Of a stretch of 64,000 nucleotides of DNA, positions 7,782 to 16,616 are shown one piece after another (position 1 is the stretch's first letter; each line of letters opens with the position of its first letter). Position numbers and translations under genes: made by a program. Under the pieces are notes generated by a model. The model was not told the DNA's origin. It searched no databases and was given only the letters and a program-made list of their open reading frames with translations. The DNA comes from Mycobacterium bourgelatii (GTDB lineage: Bacteria; Actinomycetota; Actinomycetes; Mycobacteriales; Mycobacteriaceae): positions 930,001 through 994,000 of the forward strand of contig NZ_BLKZ01000001.1 of assembly GCF_010723575.1 (NCBI RefSeq). Direction: 5' to 3'.

Positions 7782-10700
7782 TCAGAAGGTGCCGGCACCG
7801 GCTCCACCGGCCCCGCCGGCCCCCCCGTCGCCGCCGATAACAGAGCCGGCGCCGGTGGGCCCCGTGCCGAGGCTGCCGAGGCCGCCCGGCTGGCCCACAG
7901 CGATGATCACATTCACAAGCCGCGAACCGCCCTGGCCGCCGTCGCCGCCTTTGCCGCCGTTGCCGCCCGGGCCGCTCGATCCACCGCCGGGCGCCAGCGT
8001 CCCGTTGCCGCCATCGCCCCCGTTGCCGCCATTGCCGCCGGTGCCGCCACTGACGAAGCCAATGCCGCCTTCGCCGCCTTTGCCGCCGAGGCCACCGTCG
8101 GTGCCATTGGCGAGGAGTGGGATGGTGGAGCCGTCGCCGCCGATACCGCCATCGCCACCGTTGCCGCCGACGCCGGTGACACCCCAACCGCCGTCGCCGC
8201 CCATGCCGCCATTTCCGGCTTCGCCGCCGGCGGCGCCGGCTCCGCCACTTCCTCCGTTGCCGCCGTCACCCCCATTGGAGCCGATGCCACCGGCGCCACC
8301 TTTGCCGCCGTGGCCGCCGTGGACCCAGACGCCGCCATTGCCGCCGAAACCACCATCGCCTCCGTTGCCCTGCTGGCCTGCCGCGCCCTTTGCCCCTTGG
8401 CTGGAACCCTGGCCCCCCTGGCCGCCACTGCCGCCCGCACCGCCGTCGCCGCCTCTGCCGCCGTCGCCACCGTTTCGCTCCGAATCAATAATCGAGTTGG
8501 CGCCGTGCGCGCCGGTCCCGCCGTCGCCACCCGTGCCGCCTTTGCCGCCCGCGCCTCCCGCGCCCCCGGCGCCTTGCTTGCCATCGACACCGGCACCTTT
8601 CGCGGTACCGCCGGCGCCCCCTTGGCCGCCGGTGCCGCCGTCGCCGCCGAGTCCGCCGGTGAGGCCGTTGCCGCCGGTGCCGCCCTTGACGCCGGTGCTG
8701 CCCTCGCCCCCGATTCCACCAGAGCCGCCGGCGCCGCCGGTGCCGCCGTCGCCGGAGATAGTGCCACCGCTGCCGCCGGCCCCACCTTTGCCGCCGATGC
8801 CGCCTTGGCCACCGGTTGCGCCGGGCGTGCTCGGGTTTGAGGCGCCGATCCCGCCGGTGCCGCCTTGGCCCCCGGTGCCGCCGTTGCCGACGACTCCGCC
8901 GTTGCCGCCTTTGCCGCCGTCGCCGCCGGTGCCGGCGATGTCGACTGCGTTGGCGCCCTTGCCGCCCGTGCCGCCGTTGCCGCCGCTGCTACCGGCGTTA
9001 CCCGCGAGGCCATCGGTGGTGCCGCTGCCCTTGCCGCTGCCGCCCTGGCCGCCGGCGCCGCCCTGGCCTGGGTCACCGCCGTCGCCGCCGCTGCCACCGG
9101 TCCCGTTGTTGACACTCCAGGTGCCTTGGGCGCCGTTCCCGCCGTTGCCGGCTTTGCCGCCGGTGCCGCCGGTGCCGCCCTTTCCGCTGTCCCCGACATC
9201 GGCGCTAATGCCATTCCAGGACAGGCCGCCGGTGCCGCCGTCACCGCCCTTACCGCCGACGCCACCTTTGCCGCCGTCGCCGCCCTGACCGCCGTCGCCG
9301 AAGGGAAGCAAGCTGCCGTCGATGCCGGTTCCGCCGGTTGCGCCGGTGCCGCCCGTGCCGCCGGTCCCGCCATTGCCGCCACGGCCACCGTTGCCGGCCA
9401 TGAATCCGGCGTTACCGCCTTTACCGCCATTGCCGCCCTGGCCACCGTCACCACCGGTTGCTCCGGTGGCTCCGGCGGGGGTGTTGGGCCCCAGCAGGGG
9501 GTCGCCGTTGACGCCGTTGACGCCGTTACCGCCGTTGCCGCCGTTGCCGCCGTTGCCGTGCGAACCGCCGTTACCGCCGTCACCGCCGTTGCCGCCCGGG
9601 ATGAGGGTGTTACCGAAGCTGAGTCCGCCGCCGCCGGTGCCGCCATTGCCGCCATGACCGCCGGAACCGGCGAACGCGCCCGTGCTGTCTTTAATGCCGC
9701 CGTTCTGCCCGTTGACGATGGGAGTGGATCCCGACCCACCTGCTCCGCCAAATCCTTTCGCGCCGGCGTTGCCGCCGTTGCCGCCTTTTCCGCCGGTGCC
9801 CTGGATCGCGTCACCGCCGTCGCCGCCGTTACCGCCGTGGGCGTTGGCGCCGCCGTTTCCGCCGGCACCGCCGGCGCCCAGTTTGCCGGCCTGACCGTTC
9901 GGTGCAGCACCGCCGGCGCCGCCGTTGCCGCCGTTGCCGCCGTTGCCGCCCCCGCCGCCGTCCATTCCGTCGTCGCCTGCAAAGCCGCCGAGGGCGCCCT
10001 TGGCGCCGTCGGCACCAACGGTGCCGTCTTGGCCGAAGCCGCCGTTGCCGCCCGCCCCGCCGTCCCCACCGTTGCCGGCTTGGGCACCGCCCATGCCCCC
10101 TGCGCCGCCGTGACCGCCGTGGCCGCCAGATCCGCCGTCCTGGCCAGGCCCCGCCGCCGCGGGAGCGCCATGGGCGCCGAAGCCGCCCCTGCCGCCCTTG
10201 CCGCCGTCGCCGACCAGGCCGCCGTTGCCTCCGTTACCGCCGGCCCCGCCATTCTGGCCGGTGAACAAAAAGCCGTGGCCGCCGTCGCCGCCGTTGCCTC
10301 CGTTGCCGCCGCTGGTAGCTGTGCTTCCGGCCGCGCCGTCGGCTCCGTTGATCCGGCCGGGCGCGCCGGCTCCGCCGATCCCGCCGACGCCGGGATTACC
10401 GCCGTTGCCGCCGTCGGCACCAGCGGCGCCGGAAATCGCCGAATGCGCCCCGTCGCCGCCGTTGCCGGGGGCCCCGCCGGTCCCGCCGGCTCCGCCGGCC
10501 CCGCCGACACCCTGAACACCCCCGAACATGCCACCCAGGCCGCCCTGGCCACCGGCCCCGCCGTTTCCGCCGGCCCCACCGTTGGCGCCGTGTCCGCCCG
10601 CGACACCGGTGGTCACTCCGGCCGAGCCGTTCCCACCGTTCCCACCGGATCCGCCGACTCCGCCACCGCCGCCGGCGCCGCCATTGCCGAACAGCAACCC

Positions 10701-11561
10701 GCCGTAACCGCCGGCGCCACCTTGACCGCCGGTGCCTCCCAGTCCGCCGTTGGTGCCTGAAATTCCCTCCGCGTCAAACGTGAAGCCGGCGGCTCCCGTG
10801 GTGCCTGCTCCGCCGGCACCGCCCGATCCACCGGTGCCGATCATCCCGGCGTGACCGCCCTGCCCGCCGCTGCCGCCGAGCACTCCGGCACCGCCGGTCC
10901 CACCGGTGCCGCCGTCACCGAACAACCAGGCGCGGCCTCCCGCGCCGCCAATTCCGCCGGCAGTCCCACCCCCAGCCCCGCCGGCGCCCCCGTGCCCGCC
11001 ATGGCCGAACAACAAGCCGCCGCTGCCGCCGGCGCCTCCCGCAGCGCCCGCGCCTCCGGCGCCGCCCAGGCCGCCCGAGCCGATCAGACCCGCCGCGCCA
11101 CCGGCACCCCCGGCAACGCCAGGGCCGCCGGATCCACCGGCTCCACCGTTGCCCCACAACAGTCCGCCCGCGCCGCCGTTCGAGCCGGTACCCGCGGCCC
11201 CGTCGGCGCCATTGCCGATCAGCGGACGGCCCAACAGCGCCATTGTCGGAGCGTTGATCACGCCCAGAATCAGCTGCGCCGCGTCCGTCTCCGCGGCCGC
11301 GTATGCGCTACCGGCACGAGTGAGCGCCTGCACGAACTCGGTGTGAAACGCTGCGGCCTGCGTACTCAGCGTCTGAAACTGGTTACCTTGAGACGAAAAA
11401 AGCGCCGCGATCGCCACTGAAACCTCGTCGGCGGCCGCCGGGGCCAGCCCGACAATGGACGCCGCCGCCGCATACTGCGCTTGGCTGAGTGTTGCACCGA
11501 TACTGGCCAGATCCGTAGCAGCAGAAGCGAACACACCCGGCACAGCCACTACGAACGACAT
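7782..11561 (-). CDS. PE_PGRS family protein
   Basis: A 1259-residue protein. Residues 1-95 form a PE domain starting MSFVVAVPGVFASAATDLAS, with the PAAADEVS and YAAAETDAA segments. A GRPLIGNGADG linker follows, then about 1100 residues of Gly-Gly-Ala / Gly-Gly-Asn repeats ending GAGAGTF. The PE domain targets export through ESX-5, and the PGRS part is usually surface-exposed. No separate C-terminal catalytic domain is visible. The start has a strong GGAAGGG site just upstream. Codon periodicity produces very long open antisense frames, which are not genes. It lies near where H37Rv has PE_PGRS49/50, but orthology cannot be claimed. Confidence 0.95.
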   Translation of the reverse strand: MSFVVAVPGVFASAATDLASIGATLSQAQYAAAASIVGLAPAAADEVSVAIAALFSSQGNQFQTLSTQAAAFHTEFVQALTRAGSAYAAAETDAAQLILGVINAPTMALLGRPLIGNGADGAAGTGSNGGAGGLLWGNGGAGGSGGPGVAGGAGGAAGLIGSGGLGGAGGAGAAGGAGGSGGLLFGHGGHGGAGGAGGGTAGGIGGAGGRAWLFGDGGTGGTGGAGVLGGSGGQGGHAGMIGTGGSGGAGGAGTTGAAGFTFDAEGISGTNGGLGGTGGQGGAGGYGGLLFGNGGAGGGGGVGGSGGNGGNGSAGVTTGVAGGHGANGGAGGNGGAGGQGGLGGMFGGVQGVGGAGGAGGTGGAPGNGGDGAHSAISGAAGADGGNGGNPGVGGIGGAGAPGRINGADGAAGSTATSGGNGGNGGDGGHGFLFTGQNGGAGGNGGNGGLVGDGGKGGRGGFGAHGAPAAAGPGQDGGSGGHGGHGGAGGMGGAQAGNGGDGGAGGNGGFGQDGTVGADGAKGALGGFAGDDGMDGGGGGNGGNGGNGGAGGAAPNGQAGKLGAGGAGGNGGANAHGGNGGDGGDAIQGTGGKGGNGGNAGAKGFGGAGGSGSTPIVNGQNGGIKDSTGAFAGSGGHGGNGGTGGGGLSFGNTLIPGGNGGDGGNGGSHGNGGNGGNGGNGVNGVNGDPLLGPNTPAGATGATGGDGGQGGNGGKGGNAGFMAGNGGRGGNGGTGGTGGTGATGGTGIDGSLLPFGDGGQGGDGGKGGVGGKGGDGGTGGLSWNGISADVGDSGKGGTGGTGGKAGNGGNGAQGTWSVNNGTGGSGGDGGDPGQGGAGGQGGSGKGSGTTDGLAGNAGSSGGNGGTGGKGANAVDIAGTGGDGGKGGNGGVVGNGGTGGQGGTGGIGASNPSTPGATGGQGGIGGKGGAGGSGGTISGDGGTGGAGGSGGIGGEGSTGVKGGTGGNGLTGGLGGDGGTGGQGGAGGTAKGAGVDGKQGAGGAGGAGGKGGTGGDGGTGAHGANSIIDSERNGGDGGRGGDGGAGGSGGQGGQGSSQGAKGAAGQQGNGGDGGFGGNGGVWVHGGHGGKGGAGGIGSNGGDGGNGGSGGAGAAGGEAGNGGMGGDGGWGVTGVGGNGGDGGIGGDGSTIPLLANGTDGGLGGKGGEGGIGFVSGGTGGNGGNGGDGGNGTLAPGGGSSGPGGNGGKGGDGGQGGSRLVNVIIAVGQPGGLGSLGTGPTGAGSVIGGDGGAGGAGGAGAGTF

Positions 11562-11800
11562 GACGCCCTTCCCGACCCCTACAGCCCCCGATCGGCAAAA
11601 CTAACGCCATAGCGGGCAGGCCAACCCCGTACGGCACTACTTGGATTTCGACCCACACCCGCCGACGACTACCTACTCGGAAAGCAAGTAGTCAGGCGTC
11701 GAGAGCATTCGAAAATCAGGTAGCGCGGTACGGGGCAGCGCCGTGCGCCGTGCGGCATCGTCACTAGCGACCGAGACGACAGCTTCGCGGCGGGAAGGTC

Positions 11801-11998
11801 ATGACACAGGACGAGGACTACGAGGCCGCACTGCGCCGTTTACCTGAAGCGCATTCACTCGCCATTCGCCTGCACGATGCCGGCGTCGCGGAGGCGGTGA
11901 TCTGCGAGTACCTCCACATCGAGCCGGAAAGCCTAGGCACGCTGCTCGACGTGGCGCGTCGCAAGCTGGACAGCGCGCTGCACTGCCAACGCAGGTAG
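11801..11998 (+). CDS. Small hypothetical protein with sigma region 4-like helix-turn-helix
   Basis: A 65-residue acidic/basic helical protein with ATG at 11801 and GGGAAGG upstream at a suitable distance. The body LRRLPEAHSLAIRLHDAGVA, followed by EYLHIEPESLGTLLDVARRKL, resembles region 4 of ECF sigma factors, where a helix-turn-helix reads the -35 element. No region 2 is present. It is convergent with the LuxR-type gene (7 nt between ends) and divergent from PE_PGRS, with 239 bp between the two starts. It may be a small DNA-binding or sigma-interfering protein. The assignment rests on sequence feel, not on a search. Confidence 0.6.
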   Translation: MTQDEDYEAALRRLPEAHSLAIRLHDAGVAEAVICEYLHIEPESLGTLLDVARRKLDSALHCQRR

Positions 11999-12005
11999 CG
12001 GTCCG

Positions 12006-14636
12006 TCACCCCGTAGGCGCGGTCGCCGCGTCGTTGAACTGTTGCACCAGGGCGGACAGTTCTGCACGCGACGAAACGCCGGCCTTGGTGCTGGCCTGGT
12101 AAACGTGACCTTCGATCGTGCGAATCGACACCGACATTGCTTCCGCGATTTCCTTGTTGGACAGACCTTTCGACACCAGATTTGCAATCTCGTGCTCGCG
12201 CCGCGTGAAGGGCAGCGGTACCTTGCTCGCGGCCAACGCCGGGCTTACCGCGCCCCCGCACTGCCGGGCAAGCAGTTGCGCCCGGGCACCGGCGGTGAGC
12301 GCACTACCGCGTCGCCCCTGCGAACGGTGGGAGGCGGCGGCCTGCGCCGCGGCATCGGCCGCGGCCAAAACGTCGCCCATCGCCTCGAAATCCCGCGACA
12401 CCGCATCCAGTCCTGCGGCGTCATCGTCAGCCAGGGCACGGGCATAGCGGGCCAACAGGGGCGCTCGCGGGCCTTCGACCAGAGTGGCCAGTTCCTCGAG
12501 TCGGGTGGCCGCGTCGACGTCGCCGAACTGCACCCCGGTCTGCAGACAGAGGACCTCGCGCGCGTATTGGTGGTGGTCGCGGGCAAATTGCGTTGCGCGC
12601 GAAACGATCTCGCGCGCATCCGTGGTTCGCCCCTGTGCTGCGCGTACCCACGCCTCCGCCAACAGGTATCCGGATTCGACATACATGTATGCCGGATGTC
12701 TGTTTCGGCGGGTCGTCTCCAGACAAGCTAGCGCGGCATCGACGGCGCCAGATCGGGCCAGCGCCTCGGTCTGCAGGACTCTGAATCGATACGAGAATCC
12801 GGAGGTCTCGCCGGAGCCGCCGAAACTTTCGAGAGCTGTTGTCAAATATCGCCGGGCCGCGGCCAGATCACCCTTGCCGAGCGCAACCATTCCCTGGGCG
12901 GCGATAGCCATCGACCGCAACATGCCAGGCATATCGGCGTACTGGCGATACTGGTCGTCCGTAACGACCCCGGCCTCGTCGACGTAGCCCGCGGCCATCA
13001 GTGCGTAGGCGTGAAATTCGCCGAGACCGGAGCGGTGAAACGACTCTTCCTCCGGTGCGCCTGCCAGCTCTGAGTATCCCGACCTGGCCCGCGCAGCGGC
13101 ATCTTCGGTGCGTCCCACGTCACCCAACGCAATCGTTTCTGTTGCGCAGCCGACGACCCCGTAACCGGCCAACCGATCTTGGTCGACCCTGCTCATCGTC
13201 TCGATCGCTGCGGTCGGTTGGGCGGCCATCACTTCGATGACGGCACGGCACGTGCGCAGCACATGGTTGCGGTCGGCATCGCCGAGTCGCATTGCATCGT
13301 CGAGCACGCTGCGGGATTCGTTGGGCTGCCGCAAGTTGAGCAACAGATTCGTGGCACGCAGGACCGATCCGTCAAAGAAGCCGTGCCCGGCGAGCTCCGG
13401 TGGCCCGAGACTGCTCAGGATTTCCTCGGCGTCGTCGCCCTTCTCTTGCATAAAGAGGATGTATGCCAGTGAGATCTTTGCCTCGGGAACGGGTTTCACG
13501 GCGAGGGCCGCGCGGGCGAGCCGCTCGGCCAGTCCGAGATCGTGCCGCGACGCGGCCACCTTCGCGGCATGTGTCAGGATTTCGGCGTCCGGAGCAAGAT
13601 CGGACTCCAACCACAGCAGCCCGAGCCGAAGCACGTCGGCGCCATCGTTCGCTGCCATCGCGGCCGCGACGCTTCCGCGTAATCTCTTCAGCCGCAACGG
13701 TCCACAATTGCTCAGCCGGATCTCCCCATACAGCGGATGGCCGACGTACAGGGCGTCGGTAGCGGAGCTGGCCACAACCAGGCCGCGTTGTTCGGCGGAT
13801 TCGATCGCGGGCGGCTCGGCCAGCGTGGCTAAGAGTCGGCGGTCGATCGGCTCAGCGACCGCCACCAAATCCACAACATGCTGGATATCTTCGGGCACCG
13901 CGCCAATTTGTTCGTCTACTAGTTCGACCAGCGACGGCGATGCCGATAGTGTCCCCGCCCAACGCCATTCGCCGTCGACACACGCGAGATTGCCAGATTC
14001 CCGAAGGTGTTCCACAAGATGGCGCAGGTAAAGGACATTCCCTTGGCTCAACTTCCACAACCGCTCGAGGGCGTCGGCGCCAACCGGACCGTCGAGGACG
14101 GTGTGCAACAGAATGTCGGTCTCGATGCGGGATAACGGCTGCAACTCCAACCGGCGCAGCAGGCTGTCTTTCCATAACGCCCTGACAGCGTCGGGTGTGG
14201 GCTCGCCACTGCGAATGGTGGCGATCACGGTCGCCACGTCCTGCATGACCAGTTGATGCAGGATCAGTGCCGACAGGTCATCCAACAGATGCGCGTCGTC
14301 GACGAGAACGAGCAAAGGCGCGCCGTTGCTGCCATCGGCAAGTTCAGCGAATACTTTGCGCGCCACAGCCGCCGACGATGCATCGGCAGCGTCCACCCAG
14401 GGCGCGAAAGCGCCCAGCATCACCGCCCGACCGGTCGCAGTGCCGGCCACCCGCCGCACCGACCACCCGGTTTCCGCTGCCGCACTGGCGGCTTCACGCG
14501 CCAACCGGGTCTTACCCACCCCGGCCGCACCGGCGATAACGATGCCCCTGTGGTCGCCGAATTCGCCACCGCCGAGCGACTCGCCGATGAGCCGAAGTTC
14601 CTCCGCACGACCCGTCAGAGGCCAGCGGTCTGCCAT
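12006..14636 (-). CDS. LuxR family transcriptional regulator with AAA ATPase domain
   Basis: A large (876 residue) STAND/LAL-type regulator. The P-loop GAAGVGKT (residues 36-43) and the Walker B-like LLVLVDDAHLLDD (near 120) form an N-terminal ATPase. A long helical middle region of TPR character follows. The C-terminal 60 residues are a LuxR helix-turn-helix (FTRREHEIANLVSKGLSNKE, then SIRTIEGHVY). Such proteins are switched by ligand and ATP and activate target promoters. The ATG at 14636 (MADRWPLTGR) fits relatives; a GTG at 14675 would add 13 residues. Neither has a strong ribosome site. I recall no equivalent at this position in H37Rv. Confidence 0.88.
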   Translation of the reverse strand: MADRWPLTGRAEELRLIGESLGGGEFGDHRGIVIAGAAGVGKTRLAREAASAAAETGWSVRRVAGTATGRAVMLGAFAPWVDAADASSAAVARKVFAELADGSNGAPLLVLVDDAHLLDDLSALILHQLVMQDVATVIATIRSGEPTPDAVRALWKDSLLRRLELQPLSRIETDILLHTVLDGPVGADALERLWKLSQGNVLYLRHLVEHLRESGNLACVDGEWRWAGTLSASPSLVELVDEQIGAVPEDIQHVVDLVAVAEPIDRRLLATLAEPPAIESAEQRGLVVASSATDALYVGHPLYGEIRLSNCGPLRLKRLRGSVAAAMAANDGADVLRLGLLWLESDLAPDAEILTHAAKVAASRHDLGLAERLARAALAVKPVPEAKISLAYILFMQEKGDDAEEILSSLGPPELAGHGFFDGSVLRATNLLLNLRQPNESRSVLDDAMRLGDADRNHVLRTCRAVIEVMAAQPTAAIETMSRVDQDRLAGYGVVGCATETIALGDVGRTEDAAARARSGYSELAGAPEEESFHRSGLGEFHAYALMAAGYVDEAGVVTDDQYRQYADMPGMLRSMAIAAQGMVALGKGDLAAARRYLTTALESFGGSGETSGFSYRFRVLQTEALARSGAVDAALACLETTRRNRHPAYMYVESGYLLAEAWVRAAQGRTTDAREIVSRATQFARDHHQYAREVLCLQTGVQFGDVDAATRLEELATLVEGPRAPLLARYARALADDDAAGLDAVSRDFEAMGDVLAAADAAAQAAASHRSQGRRGSALTAGARAQLLARQCGGAVSPALAASKVPLPFTRREHEIANLVSKGLSNKEIAEAMSVSIRTIEGHVYQASTKAGVSSRAELSALVQQFNDAATAPTG

Positions 14637-14706
14637 AGGAGCAGATGCTAGTCGCTCGGCAGGCGCGTGGACCACGAAAGTCGGCCCCGCCGGCCCCGCA
14701 GCCCGT

Positions 14707-15441
14707 TCAGTGGGCCAGCGTTGCCCTTACGCAGACCGTGACGTACGGCAGCGCCAATCCCGCCGAATTCGCCAAGGCCGGATGGGTGGCCAGTAACTCC
14801 CGCACCTTGTCCAGCGTCTTGGTCCGCACCTCGGTCGGTGAGTTGATGCAGTAGGTGCGCGACGCCACCAAATCGATAAGCGCTTGTGGCGTCACGTAAT
14901 TCGTCCACTCAATCTGATGACGTTCCAGATCGGTGAACGGCTCGGGCAGCGTCACCTTGTCGCGGACCGGGTCGCCGTCGCGCCCGATGATGTCGCCCAA
15001 TTCGCGTACCCAGCCGAGTCTTTCGTCGCGGATGTTCCACACCAGGCCCAGCCGTCCGCCCGGCCGCAACACCCGAGCCACCTCGGGAATCGCTCGTGCC
15101 GGGTCCACCCAATGCCACGCCTGCGCGACCAGCACGGCGTCAACGCTGTTGTCCTCCAACGGAATCTCTTCCGCCGTCCCGAGTAGCGCCCGGGTATCCG
15201 GTAGCGACTGGCGCAGCACATCCAGCATCTCCGGAATCGGGTCGACCGCCACCACGTCCAGACCGCGCTCGACCAGCCTGGTGGTCAGCTTGCCGGTGCC
15301 CGCCCCAAGGTCGAGCACATCGCGCGCGCTGGCCGGTAGCAACCAATCGATCGCGTCGGGCGGATAGGACGGACGTCCTCGCTCGTAGGCAGCGGCCGCG
15401 GAGCCGAAGGACAGGGAGCGGTCGTGCCTGGAGCGGGTCAC
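14707..15441 (-). CDS. Class I SAM-dependent methyltransferase (Rv3342-like)
   Basis: A 244-residue UbiE/type 11 methyltransferase. Motif I is VLDLGAGTGKLTTRL, followed by VVAVDPIPEML, the acidic loop GTAEEIPLEDNSVDAVLVAQ and WHWVDPARAIPEVARVLRPG. It binds S-adenosylmethionine; the methyl acceptor is unknown. The GTG at 15441 is shared with the TGA of metX (GTGA, 4-nt overlap), so it is the third gene of the metC-metX operon and sits behind the SAM riboswitch. That context suggests a link to methionine/SAM use but does not prove one. Confidence 0.9.
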   Translation of the reverse strand: MTRSRHDRSLSFGSAAAAYERGRPSYPPDAIDWLLPASARDVLDLGAGTGKLTTRLVERGLDVVAVDPIPEMLDVLRQSLPDTRALLGTAEEIPLEDNSVDAVLVAQAWHWVDPARAIPEVARVLRPGGRLGLVWNIRDERLGWVRELGDIIGRDGDPVRDKVTLPEPFTDLERHQIEWTNYVTPQALIDLVASRTYCINSPTEVRTKTLDKVRELLATHPALANSAGLALPYVTVCVRATLAH

Positions 15442-16607
15442 CGCGGACACGCGCCTTTCGAGTCGGCCGGCTCGGCCGCACCGGCCGAGCCATCGGCCAA
15501 AGCCAACGTCTCGCGCACCAATTCGCCGACGGCCTCCGTCTCGACCAGGAAGCCGTCGTGGCCGCAGATGGACTCGACGACCCGCAGGCCTTCGCAGCCG
15601 GGCAGCAACTCGGCCAGCTCCGCCTGCAGACGTAACGGGTACAGCCGGTCCGAGGTTATGCCACCGACCACCGCCGGCACCGGGCAACCGCGCAGCGCCG
15701 CCTCGACGCCGCCGCGGCCGCGGCCGACGTCGTGGCTGCTGAGCGCCTCGGTCAGGATCACGTAGCTGCCGGCGTCAAACCGGGCCAGCAGCTTGTCGCC
15801 CTGGTGTTCCAGGTAGCTCTGCACGGCGTAACGACCACCGTGGGCCGGGTCCTCGGTGCCCTGCGGCTTGTTGGCGAACCGGGTGTCCAGTTCGACCTCC
15901 CCGCGGTAGGTCAGGTGCGCGAACCGCCGGGCAATGCTCAGGCCATCGTCGGGTGAGCGCCCGGTGTCGTAGTAGTCGCCGCCTTGCCAGTTCGGATCCG
16001 CCTTGATGGCCGCGATCTGCGTCGACTGGGTGCCGATCTGGTCGCCGGTGGCGCGCGCGCCCACCGCCAGCAGCAACCCGGCCCGCACCCGGTCCGGGTG
16101 GCCGACCATCCATTCCAACGCTCGGGCGCCGCCCATGGACCCGCCAACAACGGCGGCCACCTCGGTTATTCCCAACGCTTCCAGCGCGGCGATGTCCGCC
16201 TCGACCTGGTCGCGTACGGATATCAGCGGAAACCTTGAGCCATAAGGCTTTCCGTCGCGGGCGAGCGAACTGGGCCCGGTGGACCCGCGGCACCCGCCCA
16301 GCACGTTGGTGGCCAGGGCGCACCAGCGGTTGGTGTCGATCGGTGCGCCGGGGCCGGCGATGCCGTCCCACCACCCGGGCGTGGGATGACCCGGCCCGGC
16401 CGGTCCGGTGATGTGCGAGTCGCCGGTGAGGGCGTGCAGGACAACCACGACGTTGTCGCGGGTGGGCGACAGCTCACCCCAGCGCTGCACCGCGATGCTG
16501 ACGTTGTCGAGAACGGCGCCGCTTTCCAGGCGCAGTGAGCCGATGTCGACGACGCCGATCTCGCCTTCGGCGGGCAGCGCTTGGGTGGGCACGTCGGAGA
16601 TTGTCAC
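15438..16607 (-). CDS. metX: Homoserine O-acetyltransferase
   Basis: A 389-residue alpha/beta-hydrolase-fold enzyme transferring acetyl from acetyl-CoA to L-homoserine, the committed step of methionine synthesis (metA/metX, Rv3341). The nucleophile elbow GGSMGG places the catalytic Ser at 157. A C-terminal Asp (SDRLYP) and His (CGHDGF) complete the triad. HALTGDSH and WWDGIAGPG are family segments. The ATG lies 9 nt after the metC stop, and the stop overlaps the methyltransferase start. Expression probably follows the upstream SAM-IV riboswitch. Confidence 0.97.
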   Translation of the reverse strand: MTISDVPTQALPAEGEIGVVDIGSLRLESGAVLDNVSIAVQRWGELSPTRDNVVVVLHALTGDSHITGPAGPGHPTPGWWDGIAGPGAPIDTNRWCALATNVLGGCRGSTGPSSLARDGKPYGSRFPLISVRDQVEADIAALEALGITEVAAVVGGSMGGARALEWMVGHPDRVRAGLLLAVGARATGDQIGTQSTQIAAIKADPNWQGGDYYDTGRSPDDGLSIARRFAHLTYRGEVELDTRFANKPQGTEDPAHGGRYAVQSYLEHQGDKLLARFDAGSYVILTEALSSHDVGRGRGGVEAALRGCPVPAVVGGITSDRLYPLRLQAELAELLPGCEGLRVVESICGHDGFLVETEAVGELVRETLALADGSAGAAEPADSKGACPR

Positions 16608-16616
16608 GTCAGTTCC

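Noticed and set aside
7560..10760. Very long Ala- and Pro-rich plus-strand frames
   Set aside because: They are mirror translations of the PE_PGRS glycine repeats (GGC/GCC strings) and show no family features.
15438..15687. Methyltransferase extended upstream to 15687
   Set aside because: The extension lies inside metX out of frame; the GTG at 15441 with GTGA overlap is the natural start.
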